A DNA stretch of 64,000 nt from Ignelater luminosus (lineage: Eukaryota; Arthropoda; Insecta; Coleoptera; Elateridae), in NCBI GenBank assembly GCA_011009095.1, contig VTPC01090413.1, forward strand, positions 262,260-326,259. Direction: 5' to 3'. Made by a program: the position numbers and the translations under genes. Below, piece after piece: positions 13,850 to 25,623 of this stretch. The number at the start of each line of letters is the position of its first letter. The first letter of the stretch is position 1. The notes below the pieces were generated by a model, which was not told the DNA's origin, made no database searches, and saw nothing but the letters and a program-made list of their open reading frames with translations.

Positions 13850-13996
13850 AGTAATATTAAGCAACGTTTAAGGACAGAAACGTTACTATGAGTGAATGAT
13901 GATTTCCACTGGAGAAATGATTGTCGGTTAGGAGGAGATGGAAGCTTGCACGGGAAAATCAAGATCTTTTCAAGAATCCTTTGATCTCTATTTGAT

Positions 13997-14257
13997 NNNN
14001 NNNNNNNNNNNNNNNNNNNNNNNNNNNNNNNNNNNNNNNNNNNNNNNNNNNNNNNNNNNNNNNNNNNNNNNNNNNNNNNNNNNNNNNNNNNNNNNNNNNN
14101 NNNNNNNNNNNNNNNNNNNNNNNNNNNNNNNNNNNNNNNNNNNNNNNNNNNNNNNNNNNNNNNNNNNNNNNNNNNNNNNNNNNNNNNNNNNNNNNNNNNN
14201 NNNNNNNNNNNNNNNNNNNNNNNNNNNNNNNNNNNNNNNNNNNNNNNNNNNNNNNNN
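13997..14257. other. Assembly gap (261 N)
   Basis: An unbroken run of 261 N. It lies exactly where homology of the left arm to the right arm ends, and the base after it starts inside a LINE reading frame. Protein calls that span it are artefacts. Confidence 1.
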
Positions 14258-14410
14258 GTTAAGAGACGGAAGCTTGAATACCTTGGGCACGTCATGAGAA
14301 ATGGAGAAAAATATCCTCTTCTACAAACTATCATACAGGAAGAGGTTGAAGTAAAAAGGTCCTGGCAGAAGAAGACATTTTTGGCTGACAAATCTACGCT
14401 AATAGTTTAG
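14258..14410 (+). pseudogene. LINE C-terminal fragment
   Basis: Fifty codons are open directly from the gap edge to a TAG. Residues 2-16 read KRRKLEYLGHVMRNG, the signature C-terminal segment of endonuclease-reverse-transcriptase polyproteins of insect LINEs, followed by YPLLQTIIQEEVEVKRSW and a K-rich stretch. The upstream part lies in the gap or is absent. The fragment is on the same strand as the piggyBac relic that follows but is unrelated to it. Confidence 0.8.
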
Positions 14411-14531
14411 AGTTACCTCAGTAGAATTGTTTTGCTGTGCAGCAAACAAAGTCCGCATCGAAAAGACTGAGAAAAAAGAAGTTTACATAACACCATCGTC
14501 TAACGAGAGAAGATGGTGAATTTCAAATGAT

Positions 14532-15158
14532 TTGGTAGCAAACATTCTGAATGCACCTGCTAAGGCAACAGTAGTTACTGAACGACTCAAAGATGATGAG
14601 GAATCCTTGATAGATGGAAATGAGAGTCGCTTGCAAAATTCTGAAAAAAGACCAAAAATAGAAAAGAAAAAGTATTTAGATGTATGGAATGAGGGTGATC
14701 TAAAAAAACAAATGCCATTGGAAAGTGAAAATTATAGCGCCCATTTTTGAATATATAGTAATGCAGAGTTAATAATATTAAAGGGAGCAAAACGCAAACA
14801 TCACATTTAGAACCTACCAAAAAGAGCTAGAAACATTCTTAGCTACCCTTCTTATATCAGAATATAGTTCATTACCAAAAGAGACTGATATTGGTGTTTG
14901 GACAGAGATTTAGAAAGTATCACGATTTCTAAAGTAATCTCTCGTAACATGCTCGAGAAAATACTGAACAACATCCATTTTCCAGAGAATTCAAAGTTAA
15001 CTCAAAATGACAAATTTAGAAAAGTACGACCTCTTATAAAGCATTTGAACCACAGCTACCGACACGACATGGTTTTAAATTCTGGTTTTTGTATACAGCT
15101 AGTAGTTGTAAAGCACAAAATGTGTAGGATTAATGGAATTCTCCCTAGGTTGCAGTGA
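14532..15158 (+). pseudogene. piggyBac-like transposase relic (N-terminal half)
   Basis: Three pieces in different frames follow each other. The first (14,532-14,750) is charged and ends in a KKKYLDVWNEGDLKK-type segment. The second (about 14,815-14,909) reads ELETFLATLLISEYSSLP. The third (14,898-15,158) reads ISRNMLEKILNNIHFPENSK and NDKFRKVRPLIKHLN. This order is that of the DDE_Tnp_1_7 domain of piggyBac transposases, cut-and-paste enzymes that target TTAA. A KHKMCRINGILPRLQ-like tail stands where the first catalytic aspartate segment (DEHM or DESM) should be and has lost it. The rest of the catalytic domain is missing. Frameshifts and stops show it is dead. Confidence 0.82.
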
Positions 15159-15639
15159 CGAATACGCGAATGTATATTTCTGAAATTTGTGCAATGCTAA
15201 CTAGAAGCGCGAATGTGGCACATTCCCTGATTTATTGTTTATGTGTTAAGTCAATTTGTGCAATATTTAATTGTTTCAAATCTTAAATTTGTTAATTATG
15301 GCAAGTAGGGAAAAGTTGTGTGTGCTTATGTGTACAACAAAGAATAGCCCTAAGTTGGATTTGTGTTTGTTGGTAGCTTCTTTATTAGACCTAACCTCAC
15401 TATTTCTTATAAGATGATTGTAAACCATTTCTGCAGGCTGCACTTACGAAAAGTTTTAATGCGGAGGACTTGCTGCTGAAAGCTTTCAAAGTGAAAGTTT
15501 TACGGGTGAAACTTCCGTTTTAAAGAATTTTGGAATTGCCGTCTGCTAAGTTTTGTAAAGTTGTTTTTTGTGATTATTTTGATTTTATTAGAATTTATTG
15601 CCTTTAAACAAGCAATGAATCATTTCATCCATCAAATAC
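15159..15639. other. No feature seen
   Basis: Non-coding sequence between two transposon-type relics. It may include untranslated ends of either element, but no terminal repeats could be identified. Confidence 0.4.
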
Positions 15640-17345
15640 CAAACTAATGAAGACCTACAAGAAGCTTCTGACTTTGAAGCTTCATCTTCTGGTGAATATA
15701 TACCCAATAGATACAATGAGATTAACCGTAGCAGTGATGATGACAATGAAAACAATTTTCAAATAGATATCGACGATAGAAAAATGAGAAAAAACAAACG
15801 TGCAAAGCATACAAGAAAAATGTGCATGAAGAAACAAAACTGAAGGGTGAAGCGTACATTGGTTATAAGAACGTTGAGCGACCTGCCCTTCCTCTTCTTC
15901 CAGCTCCTTGTTCTAACAAACCAAAAAATTTATGTCTAATATCGGTGACTGACGAAATAAGCGCGACCATTTACAGACTATATAGAGACCTTGAGTCCAT
16001 AGATAATCAACGACAATTCATCATCAATCATGTTTCCGAGGAGTCAAAAACAAGAACTATAGGCGATTTAGAAACATCGAGAAGATCGTGTGCCAAAAAT
16101 TTCTTGTTTACGGTAAATGAAGAAAAAACAAGTTTACCGAGAATTGTTTAGCTACTCTGAACATAAAGGAGGCTTTTTTCGCTTTGCTTTAGAAAAGTAT
16201 CTACTGGTATACTTCAAAAGGATCAAAAGGGTAAACATACACCACATAACAAGATGCTACCGGCAGATGAGGCGTACTTGAAAAAACACATTACATCCGT
16301 TCCAGCTGTGCAATCTCATTATCGTAGACAATCATCGACAAAACGTTACTTAGACTATTCATTAAATATATCTATGTACAAGGAAGTACAGTATAGTATT
16401 TAATGAATTTAACCTAGGATTCCTCAAACCTAAAAAAAAGCAATGCAAGCAATGTTTAGCCTATAATGGTATGAACAAGTAAGACAAGTGATTCTGATCG
16501 CCATAAACAGCAAAAACTCTTAGCACGTAAATCTAGAGATGATGATAAACAAGTTGCTAGAAATAATAAATTTGTCTTGCCTTTCAATTTCGATTTGCAA
16601 GCAGTTCTATATACGCCTAAGACACCTGCTGGGCAAAAATATACAATTTGACGGGGTATAACCTCGGTAATCAAGCAGTACAGTGCTATTTGTGGGATGA
16701 AACTGATGGAAGGCGAGGATCTAACAAAATTTCATCTTGCATTTTTGATTACATCAAATTCTATAACGATATACTGCATGTACGAATAATGTTCGATGAT
16801 GTGGCCGACAACAAAAAAATTCAATCTTTGCTACCATGTGCCTTCACTTACTAAATAATCACCCGACGCGACGTTAGAAATAATAGATCATACATTTTTC
16901 CAACCAGGACACACAGAAATTTAATATAACTCTGTTCACTCTAAAATAGAAAGAAAATCCAAACAGTCAAAACCATGTTATTTGAAAATTTCATTGATTG
17001 TAAAGCTAAGCATGCAACTTTCAAGGCAGCGGATATACTGGGTACATTACGAGAAACAAAGTCCATAAAAGATTTTATACATAACAAACTTTGACAATGA
17101 AAACTTTGCTGAAGTGGTTGTACTCTCGCCTAAACATGGTCGACCAGACGGAAATTTACTTGGACCAACAGCTGCTTATAGCTCGCAACAGAAGATTTCA
17201 GTTTGAAAAATTTTAAAATTTAATGTTTGTGTGTGAGGATGACACTATTCTCAAAGCTTATCATAATTTTTACAAAAGCCTTAAATCTGGAGTTGGTGTC
17301 GAAGACAGATTGCCAGAACTACCTTCAGACGAAAAGCCTTCTTAT
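15640..17345 (+). pseudogene. Relic of a repetitive DUF7869-like protein
   Basis: The relic is collinear with a protein family found in many copies in insect genomes, which I recall as carrying the DUF7869 domain. It opens with an acidic then basic N-terminus (SSGEYIPNRYNEINRSSDDD). Next comes the segment 15,822-16,151 with KGEAYIGYKNVERPA, CSNKPKNLC and NQRQFIINHVSEES. Then come FNLGFLKPKKKQCKQC, KFVLPFNFDLQAVLYTPKTP, the segment 16,648-16,854 (GNQAVQCYLWDETDGRRGSN) and a piece like IDHTFFQPGHTE. A C-terminal piece lies at 17,223-17,340 (KSGVGVEDRLPELPSDEK). The family's function is not established; its copy number suggests transposon origin. At least four stops or frameshifts break this copy. 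Family name from memory, match by eye. Confidence 0.75.
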
Positions 17346-17456
17346 TGTTCACATTGTTGTTATAACTTTATATTGGAAATAACAAGAATATACATTAAAC
17401 ATAATGCAAAAACTCGAAAATTATTATTAAAAAAAAAGAAGGGATGTACCACATAA

Positions 17457-18075
17457 TTCAAAACGTACCATGGCAAAAAGGCAAATGTGTAAATTTGGCT
17501 TTGAATTGTAATTTTTCGAATTATAACTTTGACTGGTATTCTTGCAACTTTAAATGACAACAATAATATAATACTTATAGCTTAGAAACCTGTAGCTGAT
17601 TTATTGTGAACTGTCTAAAACTTTGTTTCTAATTTTCTTAAAATGTTTAATTTGCACATTTGCTGTTTTGGAATTGCATCGACGATATGTAGTATGATTT
17701 GCTTAAATATTAAGGTATCCTTTTACTAATGTGTTCATGCCTAACAATAATAAAAATAAATATTACTTGATGTTTCTTATTAAGTATACTTACAGCTACA
17801 TAAGTTTCAAAATTAGAAATTTTTCTCCATAGTTCAAACTGCATATGAGCAAACGCAATTAAGACAGAATGGATTAATTAAAAATTGCTTCTACAGCAAT
17901 ATATTTATATTATAACCTGTTCAAGACTTTTTGTAAATTAGCAATCAAAAGTTGATACATACAATTACGTTCAAAGTCTATGATGATAAGATAAAGACAG
18001 AAACTCTGCAAGATTAACATAAGAGTCAGGTAATCTGTCTTCTACACAGAGTATTACGCTCTTACATTCTCCTGA
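17457..18075. other. No feature seen
   Basis: AT-rich sequence between the DUF7869-like relic and a LINE endonuclease scrap, with no recognisable gene or repeat. Confidence 0.4.
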
Positions 18076-18219
18076 TTCAATAAAAGCAAACGTAACGAAC
18101 TAGAAGCTTTTTTGCGTGATAAAGGGTTTCATGTTTTACGTGTAACTGAACATTATTTAAAAAGGTCTGAAACAGATTCCATAAACGTGTGCAATCTTAA
18201 GTTGGCGGCGAGTTATTGA
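18076..18219 (+). pseudogene. LINE apurinic-endonuclease-like fragment
   Basis: A 47-codon open frame without a start reads RNELEAFLRDKGFHVLRVTE, then HYLKRSETDSIN. This resembles the first segment of the APE-type endonuclease domain of insect LINEs, where a helix ending in L/F is followed by a strand and the conserved TEHWL-type motif (here TEHYL). The glutamate of TEH is the metal-binding residue in the family. Nothing of the rest of the domain could be followed after the TGA. It could be the 5' scrap of a LINE such as the one at 14,258, but the order is wrong for a single element. Confidence 0.55.
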
Positions 18220-21200
18220 CGCTATTGACAGACTACTAAAAGAAGTCCAACCGTGTATACAGGGCGTCTCACGGAAGACAGAACAAACACATTCCTCTGT
18301 CTGTTTGCAATTTTATTATTATTTTAATACTACACTGTCATATTATTTTTGTTTTTTTTTAATAAAAGCTTTTCTATTCAAAGTTTTAGTTGCTGTCGTT
18401 TACTATTTTGTTTCCGTAGTAATTTTAACTGTGAAAATCAATAAGCATAGGTGATTCTGCAGAGCTGGTTAAAAAAGTATTTAAACCATTTGCACCCATT
18501 TCGGTGAAAAGACGTCTGTAAAGCGTACTGGGCCAGATTTTTCATTTATGTTTAAACTGTTTTTTTGTACGTCACTAAAATCTAATGTTGTGTGTAAAAG
18601 ACGATTATTCAGTGAATTCTGATCAGCTATGGTTTTTCCTGACGAACGCTACGATTAGTTTTTGAGAACAAGCACGTGATCAAACTTTACGTGCTTGTCA
18701 ATAATTCCTTTTGGTGGAAACTATTTAGGTTAGCAGATTTTTAATTATTTACTTATTAAGGGAGATGAATTCGCTGGTCGGCCATAAAATTTTATTATTT
18801 ATACTTAGTTGATGTTTAAGTTGGTCTTTGTTAAATATTTCGATGTTAAGAACGCTCAGGCTGAATCTTAATTTGCTTTAATTTGTCAACGAATTTTTCG
18901 GTTTAGTTAGATTTTTTTTCCTTCCGAATAATTGTATCATTCTGTTTTTAATTTGTAACTTTTTCTCATTGTGATTTAATTTTTAAATAATTTTCTAAAG
19001 AAAGCTTTGGTTCAGTTTCAGGTTGATAATAATTCCCTCTAATTCTCACCTGATTTTTTTATTTCTTCTTTATGGTTAAATAAAAATTATTTAATTTCCA
19101 AATATTTTTTATAAAAAGTTTTGAATCATGCCCAATTTTAAATTATTTTATACCTGTAATTTTCTATTTTTTATATTTTACCTAAAATTGTTTAAATATC
19201 TTTCATTTTTTAACGACCCTCATAGCTGATTTTAAAAAACTCTCTCCATTGTTCGTTTTTTAAACCAAACTTTTTTAAATTATTTTTCCTCCATTAATTA
19301 AAAATTACTAGCATTAATGATCTCATGTTTTAAACCCTTTTCAATTCCTCCGATGCCGATCCTAAAAGGAGTGGTTTTTCTGTTTATAAAATCCCACAAT
19401 AATATAATGCTTTCCCGAAGTTAACTACCCTATTCCATAACACTATAACGGCGTTATGACCGTTTACCGACATAAATCGACTCCCCAAGAACACTTGACC
19501 TTTCTATTTCTCTCGAAAAATTAATTTCAACCAACAAGGATAATATTTTAACATCATCACCCTGATTTCTTTCAGGAAAATACATTTTCTAATTAATTAC
19601 GTTAGGAAAAGCCTCTACAAAATCCTTTATATGGGTAATTTAACTAATCCGACTTGTTAGTACAAGCATAACAGAAATTCCAAGTAGTTTTCCACGGTTT
19701 GCTCGTTCCTTAAAACTTTTAAGCCCCATTAACTGTATAGAATGAACAATATCTACTTTTAGTATTGTATGTAGCTAGCTAGGTAGAAGAAATTTTCATT
19801 CCTTTAAATCTTATTCAAAGTACCTTGTTCTGCGCTTCTAAAAGTCAAAAGTTATAAATTTTCTACTTTAATGTTAAACGGTCGTTCTTAAAATAATAGG
19901 AACAGAAGGAAATTCCCTAAAGTCGTGTCCTATTTCGAATTATATTCATTTCATGGTTGGTTAAATTTCCCACATAAATTTTCTTAATAAACGTTTTAAG
20001 TTCTTCTTGTAGGTCTTTAATAAGAATTTTATATTTTTATAAAAGTTTGGCTGAAAGTGAACAAAGAAAGAGATAGTCGTAAAACTTTAATAACAACTTC
20101 GAGAGTCGAGAGTCTAGAGTTACGTTCGTTTTCCTTTTGTAAAGCCTTTTATTATACACTGTTTGATGAAATGATACTTTACAGGAAATTACATTTTTTA
20201 AATTTAGATATACCTTTTAATTGAGGGATATATTATTAAAAAGCAAATTAAATTTAACATTTAAATTGCATTAAATTTCCTGCACATTATAATATAAAAG
20301 CATTCCTTTGTTGTTTTTATTATTTTTATTCAATAACGTTTACGAACAAACAAGATTAATCTAAACAAGCAAATTTGACTGTAACATTATCAGACTTCCC
20401 TGAAATCGTTTTCTCAAACAAGAAAAAGCCATTAAAAAAGTTTTTTCTAAGGGAAATCTCCCAGTAAAACAACTTATACCGTATAAATATGAAAAAGCCA
20501 CTTTTAGTCCCTAGAAATCATTTTATGGATCAACTGCAATGAACGTGATGTTATAATTATACGCATGTACATTCTAACAAACAAACTGGGTTGCAAGTAG
20601 GTGTTTCCTTTATTATCGTTTTCATTCGCGAAATTTTAGACTGTGACTACGCTCCTCCTTATTACTTTGTGTATTCGAGCTAGTTATCTGTTTTTTACTT
20701 TCGAGCTTGTATATTTATGGTGGTGGTGATGGTGATGCTCGATATCTGTGATTTACTGTACGGTTCTGTTCTATCGTTATAATTTTATTCAGAGGCATTC
20801 AGAAAATAAAAACAAGTTAATAGAAACATTTTTATCTGTTCTCATTCTTGAGCTGCTCTGCTATATTATACTAAAGACTTTCAGAGATAAATTTAAAGAA
20901 AAGATTGATTACAGAAAAAAAAAGACAAACGATCTCTTTTAACTTGATGAAGGCGGTACAAGAATTTACATAAATCTGTCTTTTTATACCTTAACTAATA
21001 AAAGGTAATTGAAAATTGTGACAGTGAAGGCTGTAACGCATGATACGTTCTTTACATTAAATAAAATATTATAAGCGGAAATTTTTCTACTTCAAGCCCG
21101 ATAGCTGCTTGTAAGAGGGTAATACCAAATTATTAAAGCAGGATAGATTTCCTTATGAAAGTAAAAAAGCGCAGAGTACGACAATGAGCCGCCGCAGGTG

Positions 21201-21712
21201 GCCTGAAAAAAGGATCTACTTATCGTTATGATAAAAGAACGACGAAGTAATTTAATGTTATAACTAGTTTTGTATAGAATTCATAAACAAAAGATGCAAG
21301 TAAAGAAAACCTTGGAGTTCCTTTGAAATTATAGCACGGGGAAAACCCCTGTTATAATAAATTTATTTATATACAAAACTATTACATTTGGGGTGGTGTT
21401 TGATAAAACTAGCAAGCACATACCTGAAAACGACAGATTAAAATACCGTAAATCAATTGAGGACACAAAAAAAGACCAACAAGAAAAGGTAAAACCCTCA
21501 ATTATTTTACCCTCGTAGTGAACAAAATTCAAATTAACGTGGCCAAAATGCCTATCACAGCGAAATCTTACAAAAGACGATTCTATTCATTCATATCTCT
21601 CAGGCCCTACAAATGTGCATACCAATAACATGAATTTTAATATTTAAATAAATTTTGTTAAATATACAGGGAGTTTCCAAAGAAACTTTGCTTGCTTTCT
21701 TTTAGCAAGACA
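18220..21712. other. AT-rich spacer without genes
   Basis: About 3.5 kb of T-rich, low-complexity sequence. A short GGTGGTGATGGTGATG run near 20,717 is the only clear simple repeat. ORFs such as 20,748-20,942 are short and match nothing I know. Confidence 0.5.
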
Positions 21713-21856
21713 TCAAATAGAGATCAAAGGATTCTTGAAAAGATCTTGATTTTCCCGTGCAAGCTTCCATCTCCTCCTAACCGACAATCATTTCTCCAGT
21801 GGAAATCATCATTCACTCATAGTAACATTTCTGTCCTTAAACGTTGCTTAATATTA

Positions 21857-23865
21857 GTAGGATTTTGCTTGTTTTCTCCTTGAGCTTTGGTTTTTCCAGT
21901 ATTTCAGATTTTAATTATGAATAGCTACACGGAATGAAACTACAGCAAACGTCACAAAGACCTACAGCCAGAGGAAGCATTTAGAGTTGTATTCACCTCC
22001 AAGGTTCTGATCTTTGGATTGTTCTTACCATCCCTCATGTGATCTTGTAAGAAGAGGTTTGTGAAAACTAAATCAGAATTTTCTTTATCGGTCATGGATT
22101 AACAAAAACTATCATGTAAGGAAACAGTTAATACTGAACTAAAAAAATCTGCAATTGAGCAACAAAAGTGTATTACCATAAAATTTTCTTTCTGTGAATA
22201 GTGTTAGGTTGTTGCTATTATATCTTCTTCTGTAATAGTGAATTCTGCTCAGAATCACAACGTTGTCTTCAATTGGATACAGAACGACTTAAGTTTACTT
22301 TTGCTCTTTTTGACTAACAGTTGTAACACCAAATAGCAAAAAAAAATAAATGAGATTGTAGCAAGAGAATTTAATGTCATGACACAGATTATTACTACAG
22401 TCTAGATCTACTCATGAGAGGTACAGTTTTACATGTACAACCTTTACAAACATTTTGTGCTTTAAAACAACAGAGTAAAATAACCTCAATTGGCCTGAAA
22501 ATCTCCATTTGCCTAAAAAAAATCTCAAACCCATTTGGAAGATCTGGCTCAAAAGTATTGTTGTAAACTCAAAAAATCTGAGGTCTATTTTACAAATCAA
22601 CAATGTCTAAAAGGCAAAGACAAAATGAAACCATGGGTATTGTCTCTCTTAAATATAGAATGTCTGTTAGTGTAGAATATTTCTACCAATTGAGCTAGAA
22701 AATTATTTTCTGAGCGAAAGCTGGAGTTTCTATACCTTTAGTTGTTAAAATGTATGGTGTCTATGGAATTCAACTTTAAATTAAATTCTAGTCTGTTAGT
22801 AAGAAAGAGTTTATCAAATAGAAAACTCTAATGGACAAAAACCAAAAACTTGACAGGGCTAAAAAAGTAGCCTAAAAAGAGATCAATCGTTTTAGAAAAA
22901 CTAATCAGTCCTAGAACTTTGAGAAACTTGGAAAATCTGGCTGATCCATAATCTCTAGGTAATTTAAATAATCTCAACAATATGACTCGGCTCTGCTTGA
23001 ACTTGAGCTGTGAAGAGAGCTATGCAGAAGCTGTTATTAAAACCTCGCCAGTGTTTCCGTTTTAAAGCAATATTTCATCTTCAAAAGCCTTCGTTTTTAT
23101 ATTTAGATTTTTCCACATTCATTCTTGGTAATGATGGTCAAATTTCTAAAAGGGAATTAATATTCTTTTCATAAGCATTATCTGCCTCTTATATTTTAAA
23201 ATGCAATTTTAGTGTACATTTTAACATTAAAGGCATTTATTAAGTAACTTTCCAAATTTGAGCTATTGCTGTTTTGCTATCTAGGATGTAATAGATGTCT
23301 CAGAATGTTTTGTTTTTAGGATTTCCAGCCAGTAGTGCAGACTGATAAAAGACGAGTCTCAAAAATCTAAGAGTCTCAGAAATTGGCAGTGAGTTTTGCG
23401 TCAGCTATCTCAAGATAATTTGAGGTGTTAATTGGGCTATTGCTAAAATAATAAACCAAACCGCCCTTCTCAGGACGAACGCCTAAGGCCGGAAGCAAAA
23501 TATCGCAAGAGAGTGTGGCAATAGCCCAATTAACACCTCAAATGAGAATCCACACTAATCAACTTTTAGATAAAATCTAAGGATGAGGCTTACATCCGTT
23601 TTGTTCGTTCGCGACCTTAACCCTGAAGTTTGCGCAAATATTGTTATATTAGTCGGTCACTAAGTTTTTTTTTAAATCCAAACACGCAGCATGCGACGGA
23701 TAAAAACAAACGACTGATTGTAATTGCGTCAATCATTCTGAGTTGTTTGACGTTAAATGAGTTGTGATCGAGTTGGAATTAACCATGGAATGGAATCAAT
23801 GAGAAGATCGTGCTACTGTAATTGCGTTACACCGTCGTGAACATTTACCAAGTACAATTTTCAAT
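21857..23865. other. 2.0-kb segment present only in the right arm
   Basis: In the left arm the sequences matching 21,856 and 23,866 are joined directly at 13,849-13,852, so the left arm has lost about 2.0 kb (or the right gained it). The deletion takes the 5' end of the mariner with it, so loss on the left is the simpler reading. The segment holds a hairpin element at 23,418-23,543 and no recognised gene. Confidence 0.8.
23418..23543. mobile_element. Short MITE-like hairpin element
   Basis: A perfect 26-bp inverted repeat occupies 23,418-23,443 and 23,518-23,543 and encloses about 74 bp of GC-richer sequence. The ends begin ATTTGAGGTGTTAATTGGGC. Size and structure fit a miniature inverted-repeat element. 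No clear target-site duplication is seen, so the superfamily is open. Confidence 0.6.
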
Positions 23866-24044
23866 TCACTAAAAAACCTGAAAATCACGAAGAGATTTGC
23901 ATATTGTACTATTAAAACATACCCTGAACCCGGGAATGTCGATGATAAGAAAGTTCTGGCCGTCCACGTATCAAAAGAAATCCTCTCTCATTTTAAATAA
24001 TAGTTTAAAAATAAATAAAAACAGAACTTAGTGACCGACTAATA
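23647..24044 (+). mobile_element. Internally deleted DD37D (maT-like) mariner, right arm
   Basis: Both 18-bp terminal repeats remain: TTAGTCGGTCACTAAGTT at 23,649-23,666 and its reverse complement at 24,025-24,042, flanked by TA at 23,647-23,648 and 24,043-24,044. Between them the ORF starts with ATG at 23,785 (MEWNQ, then a TGA at codon 6) and continues through the helix-turn-helix (ALHRREHLPSTIF, FAYCTIKTYPEPGN) to VLAVHVSKEIL. It then jumps to the 3' untranslated end. The whole catalytic domain is deleted. The element sits at the same site as the left-arm mariner, so insertion came before the arms were duplicated. Confidence 0.92.
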
Positions 24045-25620
24045 GTTTAGGTGCAATTAAAACAAGTTTCGATGTGTAAAACCTAAGTGACAGTTATTTT
24101 GAACTCAAATACTTTCCATTGGAGTCCTTTTTAAACCCTCAGGATTTTTTCTGGAGTCGAGCTGTCGTCCAAATCATACCACACGTGTTTTTGGCGCCAT
24201 TAATCTTTTTCATGAGTGGACTTATTTTCGTAGTTTAATCTCTCTTCTATCGCAGATTTTGTGTGTTACAAAATATGAAAAGGGGCATCTCTCTGAACAG
24301 TGTGTACAAGATATATTTGATATAAACTTTTTACCTTGTTCAAGAAAGTCGAGTGAATTAAAGCTTGTTTAGTTGAGACAGATAAAAACGAAAATCTATT
24401 CATTATATTATCTCAGTATCGATAAAGGTATGGAAGTTTATAACAAGACCAACGTTGCCTAAACAAATCTCCGTAGTTAATACCTCAGATTTTAATCCAA
24501 TTATATTTTACTAAAGTAGCTTTTGGACTCAGTTAACGCTCTTGAAACACCCCCATTTCCACTATACTTGAGCTAGTGAGCAGGCACTCTTTAATTACTA
24601 TATCGTGTGTCCAAGATAAAATTACACAGCATGGGGATCTTGGAAACGGTAAGAGATACAGAATCGGTTAAATGGAATGAAAGTTGGCTATTTATAGCAT
24701 CTTTTTGTTAACTTTGCAAAATTTAGATATTTTAGACAGTTTCTAAGATATTTAAAAAAAGTTGATTTCTCGATTTTCATTTTTATTTTTTCGTTTATTT
24801 ATTTGAAGAGATATCGAAAAACTAAAACCACTTTTCCATTGCCACTTTTTGTCCTTTATTGAAATAGGCTAAAAAGATTTCTGTACAACGTTTCGGTTTC
24901 GAGTAACCATCATTAACCTCATTTTTTCGAATAGGCGGAAATGCAACTGAAAATTGTTTTAGATAGCTCTTGTCACGGTTCTAATGATATAAACATGATA
25001 GGTATTTTGATAATTTAAAGTTCTGTCTTTTATGTAACTACGAAGAGATGAGTAAAACAGTCAGAATTTTGCACACGTGTCTAATTGTCAGCAATAAAAT
25101 CGTCACTATAAATAACAAACACGTTTTCATGTTCTACAACTCAGGACTGCGGTGTTAATGGTAGTTTCCAAAAAGATCATATATAGAATTGTCCAAACGA
25201 AGCTACATAAATGCAATAAAATGGTAAGATTAACAGATAAAATTCAAATGCGGTGTAATTGGGGTTTTACAAGCATAGGATGAGCACATACTTTTACGTG
25301 AAGGTGTGTGTACACTAAACTCACTTTTATTAAATGAGACAAATAAGATTTGATTCTTTCTGGATAGTCTTTACGGGAGGTTAATCAAATCATGATTGCC
25401 ATCTTAAATTAAACTTTTGATTAAAACCAAACAAGTTTTGGTTTTTTGTCCAAAATCACTTTTATTTCCTAAATCAGGACAATGGGTAAAAAGACAAAGA
25501 TGTGCAAAGTATTTGTATTTTGGGTTACTTTGGGCTGCTATTCAAAATTAACTTGCTACTAGAGATACCCCCTTTTCCAAAATCAAATGATGATTATAGA
25601 CAAGCTATAATTCAGCGCAA
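24045..25620. other. Gene-free AT-rich stretch, right arm
   Basis: Mirror of 11,364-12,942. No feature recognised. Confidence 0.5.
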
Positions 25621-25623
25621 TAA

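Larger units (their letters stand above)
1..13996 (+). repeat. Left arm of a giant inverted repeat
   Basis: The whole segment is found again in reverse complement at 21,713-36,780. Base 1 pairs with base 36,780, the mariner end at 12,945 pairs with 24,042, and the last bases before the N gap pair with 21,713-21,726. The copies are not identical. They differ by scattered substitutions and by indels, for example 12 bp near 4,745, 108 bp at 5,257-5,364, and a deletion at about 13,850 of 2.0 kb that the right arm keeps. The divergence argues against simple read-through duplication. It is also what two joined haplotypes would look like. Homology runs to base 1, so the outer boundary is unseen. Confidence 0.95.

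Noticed and set aside
13687..14391. 234-codon ORF on the minus strand
   Set aside because: It spans the 261-N gap, so most of it is undefined. Its real content is the end of the mariner relic joined to unrelated sequence.
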